This document shows, piece after piece, positions 56,589-64,000 of a stretch of DNA of 64,000 nucleotides (its first letter is position 1; each line of letters starts with the position of its first letter). Source of the stretch: Syngnathus acus (Eukaryota > Chordata > Actinopteri > Syngnathiformes > Syngnathidae); contig NC_051095.1 of assembly GCF_901709675.1 (NCBI RefSeq), positions 24,558,456 through 24,622,455 of the forward strand. Reading direction: 5' to 3'. The position numbers and the translations under genes were made by a program. The notes beneath the pieces were generated by a model. The model saw only the letters and a list, made by a program, of their open reading frames with translations. It had not been told where the DNA came from and searched no databases.

Positions 56589-58944
56589 CCTAGAAACTAC
56601 GCCGCATCGCTAAGACACCAGAATGGGACGGATGGTGGAGATGAGGACGAAAAACGATGTGTGGAACAGCAAGTGGTGGATTTCCTTTAAAAAAAAAAAA
56701 CATATTGATAAGACAAACGTGGACTCCTGCCGACTTCTCCCCAAAAGAGGGGTAACTGGAGGTAGGCTGCTCACCCCTCGACTTACCAGTCGTGTATTCA
56801 GTCTCTAGATTTGACATGCCTTTTACCATATATTCAAATTGTGACAAAATAACCTTGGGCTCAGAGGACTGTTGATATTTGAGCACCTGCAAATAAACAC
56901 AAGATTAAGATGCCACACACTTTCAGTATCTGGTGTTAAATACTGGAACAAATTGAATGAAGAAACCAGGATGTCTGCCAATCTAAAGACTTTCAAAAAA
57001 CAGTGAAGAGACTACTGATACAAAAATACAACACATCAAATGAGACATATTCCATATGAAATCAACTGTGACTTATGCTTTGAACTTTCTTGTATTATGT
57101 CTATAATACGGAGCTGTTGATGTTATGCAAATGTTGATACAAAAACTCATCAACACTGTTATTTAACGTTAATACTAAAACTCAAACAATGTTATGGAGT
57201 GTTGATTTTAAAACACATAAATATGAGATGGAGTTGCAGTCTTGAGGGCACACTGAGGGCAGAGCTCCAAGCGGCAGGAACAGGCACTTCACTAACTGTA
57301 TCATATGCAATGGATCTCCTAAGGTGGGCGTCTCAGTGCAATTGACCAGACCATCTCCACATGAAGCTCCTTCTTCCTTCTTGTTCTCTTCTGAGACCAA
57401 CCTCAAGGCTTATCTGTGTTCATGTTGAATCCATCTCCTCTCTTCCTTCCTGTCAGAACTTGAGATTCATTCTCATCTAAGAACTGCATGACTGTGTCAC
57501 TCGCTTCTTGCAATTTCAAACATTGCGTCATGGCACCTGGCTTGAATGGGAGAAACAAGACTCGACTGAAAAAACGCGCTTGCAGACTTGAAACAATGGT
57601 GAATAAACTGGCTCCATCACATGTTTAATGCAAAAAGAGAAGAGGTGAAAATACTTTCATACTGGCTTTGTGGCAGAGCATGAGTCTGCATATGCACTTT
57701 GATCAACATCAACAACTCAGGCCATTTGGCTTTTGTTGATTTGCTTTGATGAATTTTACACTCGGGCACACACTCAAAACTTGAATTGGACCACTTTCAC
57801 ACCCCTCTTCTACATAATAAGCCCCTATATACCAGGATAGTTTTTACTCTAAGTTTTTTTTATTGGCAGACTTTTTTATTATTATTATTTATGGCTCCAC
57901 CTTGTGGTTTGAGAGGTGGGTGGATACACTTAAAATTGATTTTCCTCCTCGTATTTCAAAGGACACGGACAATTCGGGTGGAAGGCGGTCTCCAAGTGCC
58001 CACTTCATAAAAGTGTACCTGAACGAGGTCAATGAATGAAAGTTCATGAACGTGAACTGAATGTAGTGTATTTCTGCCTGATGGCTTTTTTTTTGCGAAT
58101 GCGTTTATTCTGGCACCTGTAAGCGGCTTATGAACGACATATCACTTTTTATCTTCTCAAGAGTGCCAGGTTTCTTTTGTCTTCCAAGAGAAAACCCAGC
58201 TAAACACACAGTAGAGGGGCCCTCATACTGTATGTAGGGGGATGAGCCATGGAGCCTCGCTCATCGGCATACGTCATTAAAAATTAAAGCATGATGGCAA
58301 CTTTGAGAAAAATCAAGTCATGATGGTTACCTCACTTGGAAGTCTGTATTGGTTACAAACTCTGAGGTACTTGTGTGTTAGTCCCTGGTAGACATTAGAC
58401 AACCTTTTCCCCTTGTATTTAGTGGGGGTGGGTGTGTGGTCACATTGAAGTTGCACGTGTGTTTGTTTTACGGTAGCCTGAAAACAAGAGGAAGGGTCAG
58501 TTAAAGTGTATTTACACCTGAACTGTTTGGTCCGCTTTAAACAGACCATGGTTCATTTCCAACGCTAGTCCAGTCCTTTTATGCAGGTGTGAATACACAC
58601 TAAGGAATTTTGGTGCAGACCAAACAACCAGACCGAGACCCACAATGGAGGAAAACATGCATTTCCTACATCTTGCATTCTTGCGCTGCATATTTGTGCT
58701 GTAATTAGTTGTGCAAAATGGTTTTGAGTATCAAAAGCAGCTCATTCAATGCAGGTTTTGCAACTTTGTGTTGCTACATTTTGTCAGTGTCGGTGAATGC
58801 GTGCAGTAAGCTGCTTTTTGTGCCCGAGCCACAACATGCTGGCAGCAATGCGGCTAAACAAAAGACCAACATTCATATGTGATCAACAGTCATTATAGGG
58901 TATTATGTCAGGCTGTGGCGGTTTGTTAAGCCTAAAAACTGACT
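56589..58944. other. No gene recognised
   Basis: Frames are short and without domains; there is a poly-A run near 56690. Confidence 0.45.
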
Positions 58945-59270
58945 CGTATTCTGTGTTCATATATGTGAAATGGCTTACACTGTGTATTCCTGGCGTAACT
59001 GCAGTAAATATGAGCTGGATCCCTTTTCCCCAGGCAGAGTTACGAGAGGACACCATTTCTGGCAGGGGGGCCATAACAGCCTGCCAAAAAGTGTATCCCC
59101 TCCCCAATTAAAAAAATTGATCCCCCAGTCACCAATTGGCTTACTCTTTGTATTAACAAGATCGTTTGGAGTAACTGTCGCAAATATTAGAAGAATCCCT
59201 TTTCCCAGGCAATGTTACAAGGGAATACATATTATGGCAGGTTGTAACTAACCTGCTAGAATGTGTCAAT
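58945..59270 (+). repeat. ~176-bp diverged tandem duplication
   Basis: Landmarks recur about 177 bases apart: TGGCTTACACTGTGTATT and TGGCTTACTCTTTGTATT, GTAACTGCAGTAAATAT and GTAACTGTCGCAAATAT, ATCCCTTTTCCCCAGGCA and ATCCCTTTTCCCAGGCAA, each followed by TGGCAGG. Confidence 0.75.
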
Positions 59271-60339
59271 GACAGCAATCATTGACCAAACTTTTTCCCA
59301 AAGCTCATAGCCTTCCTCCAGAGATGAATTCGATAGACCAAACACCTTCTAAGTGATGAATTCTGTCAGATGATAGGTTAGATGCGTAAAAATAAAATGT
59401 CATGTCTAAGTTGAAACTACATTAAACTCGCGGGCAAAGGTAAAATTTTGATGTTACAAACTTAAAACATAGACAGCATGTTCCTGTCGACTCGTTCTAA
59501 GTCTTTAATAATTCACCAGTGTCATTTTTATGTCATTTGATGACCTTTCTGTGACCGAATACTGGGTTCAGAGTGACTCAAGCAATGTTAAGTGAATTTA
59601 GATGTTTACCATATAATTCAGTGCGTACAATGCAGTATGAAATCCAATAAAAAAAATCAAACCTAAAAATTGACAAAGTCTGTTTCTTTTTCATATTAAA
59701 ACATCAATTTGATAATATCAACATTCAACAAATGTTACCCTCATTTTTTCAGGGCATTCATACACAAACTCCATTGTGCAAGTATATTTCAGTTGAATTG
59801 TAACCAAAACAGTTTAAAGAATACAGTCGACATAACTGAGAGATAAAACTAATACAATCAATTGTGTAATTTTCTGCAAGATGTGTAGGTTTATAACATC
59901 CTCAATGTGTTAACATTTCAAATCTCTTTTTCAGTTTACAGAGCAAGTCTTGAAAACAAACACTGTAATTTTCCCAGTAAAATCTTACAATATAAATAAA
60001 GACAGGCTACAAATTGCCATTACGTTCCTCGTAAAGTCTGGTATAAAGATACAAAGGATGTTAAGGCGACCAAAAAAAACTCTACTGTACAATTGTTGCT
60101 TAAAAGATTAGCTTATGGTTCATACAGAGAAATAGACCACTTGCTCTTTTTCATCTCATTTAACAGATGACCTCTCAACTTTACGTCACTTTGTGGCGAG
60201 GCAGAACATGACATGGACCAGAACTGGGTAATGAGATCAATTGTTGTTTATAAATTTATTGGGAATTCTCCTCATTTGATGTATTTTAAACTAAGCAAAC
60301 AATTCTGATGAATAGTAAATGGGCGCGATTAGAAGTGCC
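59271..60339. other. No gene recognised
   Basis: AT-rich spacer. Confidence 0.45.
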
Positions 60340-60652
60340 GAGAACTAAGCAGAGTGTTTGAGGGGATCGCGTCTTTTCTGTTTCTGGTCCTTCTCTCTGG
60401 AATCGCCTGCCCTTTATATGCAAGGCAAGCCCCCTCTCTGTCTATTTTGAAGACTCATTTGAAGACCCATTTTTATTCTTTGGCTTTCGACTGACCTTCG
60501 ACTGTTACTGTTCTGCTTCTGTATGTTAATTTGTGTTTCAATTTAATGTTTTCACTCTCTTTGTGGTTGTCCCATTGCGATATGCGAAGCACTTTTTTAC
60601 TGCTGCAGCCATCGTAAACTGCACAATATAAATAAAGCTGCATCGTTTCATT
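60340..60652 (+). pseudogene. LINE fragment: extreme C-terminus and 3' UTR
   Basis: One frame reads RVFSVSGPSLWNRLP and another LSILKTHLKTHFYSLAFD, the usual last residues of many fish LINE reverse transcriptases. The 3' UTR follows, with GAAGCACTTTT and an ACAATATAAATAAAGCTGCA end near 60645. Only the tail of the element is present, as expected for 5'-truncated insertion. Confidence 0.7.
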
Positions 60653-61049
60653 TGCTGAGCAGGGTCGCAGGTGCTGCCAAATTAGTTTTTCTGGTACAAT
60701 CCTGAGATGTTCCTAGGTAGCTAAAATGCAATGATTCATGTTCATTAAGAACATTATTTTCATTAGTTCATTGGTCCAATCGAACATAAAGAGAGATAAG
60801 TTAGTTGAAGGTACTGATGAAGGCCATAACCAGACAACCAAGTGAAAATAATCTGCAACATCTAGGAGGAAGCTGGAGTCGCACATAAAAAATACATCTA
60901 AATTCATGCTGTTCATGCACTCCCACATGCAATACAAAATATGTCAAAACAACAGTAACTTCAAGCCAGTGAAATGACTGCGGGTTCCACGCTCACTTTT
61001 CTGAGTACCCTATCTGGGTAGTTTTTAATTGGTTCAATAAATTCAACAT

Positions 61050-61085
61050 AATCACGCACGCACACACACACACACACACACACAC
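61050..61085. repeat. (CA)n microsatellite at the LINE 3' end
   Basis: CA repeats directly adjoining the LINE 3' end; on the minus strand it forms a (TG)n tail. Confidence 0.95.
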
Positions 61086-61164
61086 TTGCTTGCTTGTTTG
61101 CTGCTTAGGCGGTCCATCGTAGTCGAAGATGACGTAGTTTCCATTTTGTTGCTCTGGTCAGTGG

Positions 61165-62063
61165 CTATCGTTGCTGGCGACGATGCCACGCCATATCACT
61201 ATGAAGTCCAATCCTGGAACCACATGTCCTGCCACAGTGGGGACATGTCAGGCCTGGATCAGGGGGCTGGGATGGTTCTGGAATTGCAGGATGGTGTCTT
61301 CGCCTCCGCCAATCCCTCCGGTGTTGGTTCCGACACTCCTCCAGGTACATGACCCCGTCATTGCACAGCGAACGCCACAGCGATCGATTGGCTGCAGCTG
61401 TCTCAAGTTCGTTGGGTTTGATATTGCACCTCATCAATATCCCTTTCAGTTGGTCTTTGTACCGCAGCTTTTGTCCTCCGGGCTTTCTGCTGGCTGACAG
61501 GAGCTGACAATGAAGTATCTGACGAGGCAATCGGTGTCCTGGCATCCAGATGGTGTGACCAACCCATCGGAGTTGGCGCTGTGCCAGGGTTGCCTCTATG
61601 CTTATGGACTCAGTGTGCTGTAAGATGTCCGTATGAGGGACTCGGTCCTGCCATGTGATGCCAAGGATGCGTTGGAGACATCTAATGTTAAATGTATCAA
61701 GGCAGCGGATGTGTCTGCGGTATATTGTCCAGGCTTCTGACCCATACAGCAGAGTTTAAACACACACGGTCCTGTAGACTGACAACTTTCATTAAGGTTC
61801 AAAGGTTGTTGTTTTCAAACACCCAAGGCAATCCAAAGGCAGAGGAGGCTGAGTTGATGTGAGCCTGGATGTCATCATCGATCTGACATGTTGGGGTCAG
61901 AGTACTGCCAAGGTAGCAAAACTGGGTGCAAAACTGGGTGTGCCGCTGATGGTAAAGACAGGGTGTGTAGGGGATGGGGACCTCTCCTGGATGAGAACCT
62001 CTGTTTTCTGGGTGTTGATCACCAGACCTAGTGAGCGGTAGACTGATGACATAGTGTCTAGTG
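61165..62063 (-). pseudogene. LINE reverse transcriptase thumb and zinc-finger C-terminus
   Basis: Successive minus-strand frames read SVYRSLGLVINTQKTEVLIQ, FCYLGSTLTPTCQIDDDIQA, and later RKPGGQKLRYKDQLKGIL, AANRSLWRSLCNDGV and CPHCGRTCGSRIGLHSDMAW, a CxxC...H finger typical of the end of this LINE group. Frameshifts near 61985 and around 61550-61800 break it. The finger may help bind RNA or DNA; that role is inferred from related elements. Confidence 0.78.
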
Positions 62064-62594
62064 CAGGGGTCACCAACTCCGGTCCTCAAGGGCGCCAATC
62101 CAGCCTGTTTTAGGTGCAGCCCTGCAACAACACACCTGATTCAAATGATCAGCTCATCAGCAAGCTCTATTAAGGCTGATAGCGATCCTGATTATTTGAA
62201 TCAGGTGTGTTGCAGGGGGGATACATCTAAAACAGGTGGCCTAGTGGTAGAGTGTCCGCCCTGAGACTGGAAGGTTGTGGGTTCAAACCCCGGCCGGGTC
62301 ATACCAAAGACTATAAAAATGGGACCCATTGCCTCCCTGCTTGGCACTCAGCATTAAGGGTTGGAATTGGGGGGGTTAGATCACCAACTGATTCCCGAGC
62401 GCGGCACCGCTGCTGCTCACTGCTCCCCTCTCCCCCAGGGGATGAATTAAAATCACACGGGGATGGGTTAAATGCAGAGGACAAATTTCACCACACCCAG
62501 ATGTGTGTGTGACGATCATTGGGACTTTAACTTTAACTTTAATTTTAAAACAGGCTGGATTGGCGCCCTTGAGGACCGGAGTTGGTGACCCCTG
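62064..62594. mobile_element. hAT MITE with 8-bp target duplication, inserted in the LINE
   Basis: Termini CAGGGGTCACCAACTCCGGT and its inverse; flanks GTCTAGTG (62056-62063 and 62595-62602) are identical. Without the insert and one duplication copy, the LINE reading frame runs straight through. A SINE lies inside the MITE at 62237-62545. Confidence 0.93.
62237..62545 (+). mobile_element. tRNA-derived SINE, full length, inserted in the hAT MITE
   Basis: The head carries box A-like TGGCCTAGTGG (62237-62247) and box B-like GGTTCAAACCC (62280-62290), the internal polymerase III promoter. The body and a CTTTAA-repeat tail follow. Target duplication TAAAACAGG flanks it (62228-62236 and 62546-62554). 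Confidence 0.9.
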
Positions 62595-62602
62595 GTCTAG
62601 TG

Positions 62603-63678
62603 CATGCTGTATGGCTTCAGGTGTGTGGGCGAGGAGTGCGCAGTCGTCTGCATATTGCAGCTCCTGGATGTTGGTGCTTGTCATCTTCGTCTTTGCCTGT
62701 AGGCGCCGGATGTTGAATAGGCTCCCATCCAGGCGAAACTCGATGGAGACACCGCTATCCCTCGTGATGGACTGGCGGAATAGGAGTGTGGCTGCTGCCA
62801 GGAAAAGATTGAAGATCGCTGGGGCCAGTACACACCCCTGCTTCACTCCTACTTTCACCGGGAAAGAGTGGGACTGTTCACTGCCTACAAGTAGATAGAC
62901 CTGCATACCATCGTGAAACTGTTTTAGGATGCTGAGAAACTTTGGGGTGGGGGGACACCAAACTTCTTGAGGATGCTCCCGAGCAGATCACGGTGTCAAA
63001 GGCCTTGGTGAGGTCAATAAAGGTGATGTAGAGGTCCTTGTTTTGTTCCCTGCATTTCTCCTGGATTTGACAGGCAGTGAAGATCATGTCCAGTGTACTT
63101 CGGTTCTTTCTGAAGCCACACTGTGTCTCTGGGAGGATGCCCTCTGTTAGAAATGTAAGGCGAGAGAGCATAATTTTCGCAAGTACCTTGCTGGCCACTG
63201 AGAGAAGGGAGATGCCACGACTATTTCCACAAGATGATTTGTCTCCTTTCTTCTTGTAGATGGTGACGATGTTGCTGTCTTTCCATTCTTGAGGCAGGAC
63301 TTCCCTGTGCCAGATGGTTAGTATGAAGTGAAACAACTTCCGCTTCAGAAGATAGCCTCCCTTCTTTAGTGTCTCAGCCGGAATTCCGTCAGGGCCAGGG
63401 CCCTTGTTGTTTTTGAGGCTCTTGATTGCAGTAAGGACCTCACTGAACATGGGAGGGTCATCAAGGAAGGGAGAAGACGGGAGATCTCGGAGTGGATTTG
63501 TGTGAGGGATGGTGCGCGCAATTCCTTCCCTCACAATCTTGGCCACACCCACCATATTCCAGTGGCACGAGAGAAACTCAAGACGACCTTCAGTGCAATT
63601 GCAGGGGACTGCCAGAGATCCAGGCAGCCAGAGATCCGGTCTGCTGGAAACCTGCCCATGTGTGTGTCCCCGGAGCAC
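62603..63678 (-). pseudogene. LINE reverse transcriptase finger/palm region
   Basis: The frame 63678-62878 carries NNKGPGPDGIPAETLKKGG, WKDSNIVTIYKKKGDKSSCG, SRGISLLSVASKVLAKIML, TQCGFRKNRSTLDMIF and ITFIDLTKAFDTV (catalytic Asp). A small deletion and frameshift follow near 62960; the next frame reads GVKQGCVLAPAIFNLF and LQYADDCALLAHTPEAIQ with the YADD box, up to the MITE insertion. The catalytic residues remain but the frame is broken at least twice. Confidence 0.85.
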
Positions 63679-64000
63679 AGATTTTTCATTTGGGGTTTAC
63701 TCCCATAGCCATACTGCCTCCTGGTTTAACCTACGTACATGGCTGTGGGGTGCCTTCTTCTGCTTTCGCAGCCATTGTAGTGGTTCCCACCATCTTCCGC
63801 CTGCTCTGCCGTTGAGGTCTGGCGGCGGTGTTAGCACTAGCACTAGGTTCTATTGAACTCCGCCTATGCCTGTCCCTAGGTGCAGGTTTGGAATCACTCT
63901 TAGTCTGGTCTCTACCCTTCGACTTGTTCGGCTTGGGTGACCCTGCCAGGAGTGCGAGACTCCACCTGACAGCTCTAGGGGTCATGGAAACGCACAAAGT

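Larger units (their letters stand above)
61086..64000 (-). mobile_element. LINE with C-terminal zinc finger, interrupted, runs off the window
   Basis: Minus-strand LINE: 5' leader at the right edge (about 63830-64000), reverse transcriptase (63520-62600 and 62063-61600), C-terminal region with a Cys/His finger (to 61165), and 3' UTR ending at CCGCCTAAGCAGCAAACAAG next to a (TG)n tail. No endonuclease is visible between leader and reverse transcriptase, so it is probably deleted. A hAT MITE (62064-62594) splits the reverse transcriptase. The leader resembles that of the composite LINE at 12555-12860. Confidence 0.8.

Noticed and set aside
62237-62310. Possible functional tRNA gene from box A and box B matches
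   Set aside because: The sequence continues into a SINE body with a tail and target duplication and does not fold as a complete tRNA with an acceptor stem.

Overview
The window looks like vertebrate nuclear DNA, most likely from a ray-finned fish. It is AT-rich, carries long CA/GA/AAAG/GATT microsatellites, and contains transposon families common in teleosts (L2-type LINEs, hAT and TA-flanked MITEs, a tRNA-derived SINE, Mag-type Ty3 and Pao/BEL retroelements, piggyBac). I found no convincing host gene, tRNA, rRNA or CRISPR array. The 64 kb reads as intergenic or intronic DNA built almost entirely of nested transposable elements. The species cannot be named from sequence alone.

Layout. 1-221: end of a Pao/BEL integrase, interrupted at 222-5590 by a complete 5,351-bp Foldback-like Mutator (MULE) transposon with a 9-bp target duplication. 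5.6-10.8 kb: unassigned DNA, a CA microsatellite, a partial TA-flanked MITE and an LTR-like segment. 10.6-12.9 kb (minus): a composite LINE whose endonuclease half comes from one family and whose reverse-transcriptase half from an L2 element. 13.5-15.6 kb: interspersed-repeat and LINE fragments. 15.6-24.3 kb: mostly unassigned, with one eroded hAT element. 24.3-25.2 kb: TA-flanked MITE carrying a SINE. 25.8-29.2 kb: a LINE (minus) split by an L2 LINE (plus). 30.2-36.6 kb: two internally deleted hAT elements, a solo LTR, a 34-bp minisatellite and a split ~190-bp tandem array. 39-43 kb: two related TA-flanked MITEs on either side of a piggyBac remnant. 45.6-49.6 kb: decayed Mag-type LTR retrotransposon (minus). 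52.6-56.4 kb: a perfect hAT MITE and two inverted copies of an unidentified ~400-bp repeat. 61.1-64 kb: a LINE (minus) interrupted by a hAT MITE that is itself interrupted by a SINE.

The most notable system is the first element. Its two 974-bp terminal inverted repeats are collinear base for base and are built from ~145-bp subrepeats in a B-A-A, B-A-A order. They flank an uninterrupted 866-codon gene on the minus strand. That gene encodes a MULE-type transposase fused to a C-terminal ubiquitin-specific-protease-like (C19) domain that keeps Cys, His and Asn/Asp boxes. The open frame, the matched arms and the perfect target duplication suggest a young or recently active element. The other coding sequences are remnants, except the L2 reverse-transcriptase frame at 26956-28386, which is open but 5' truncated.
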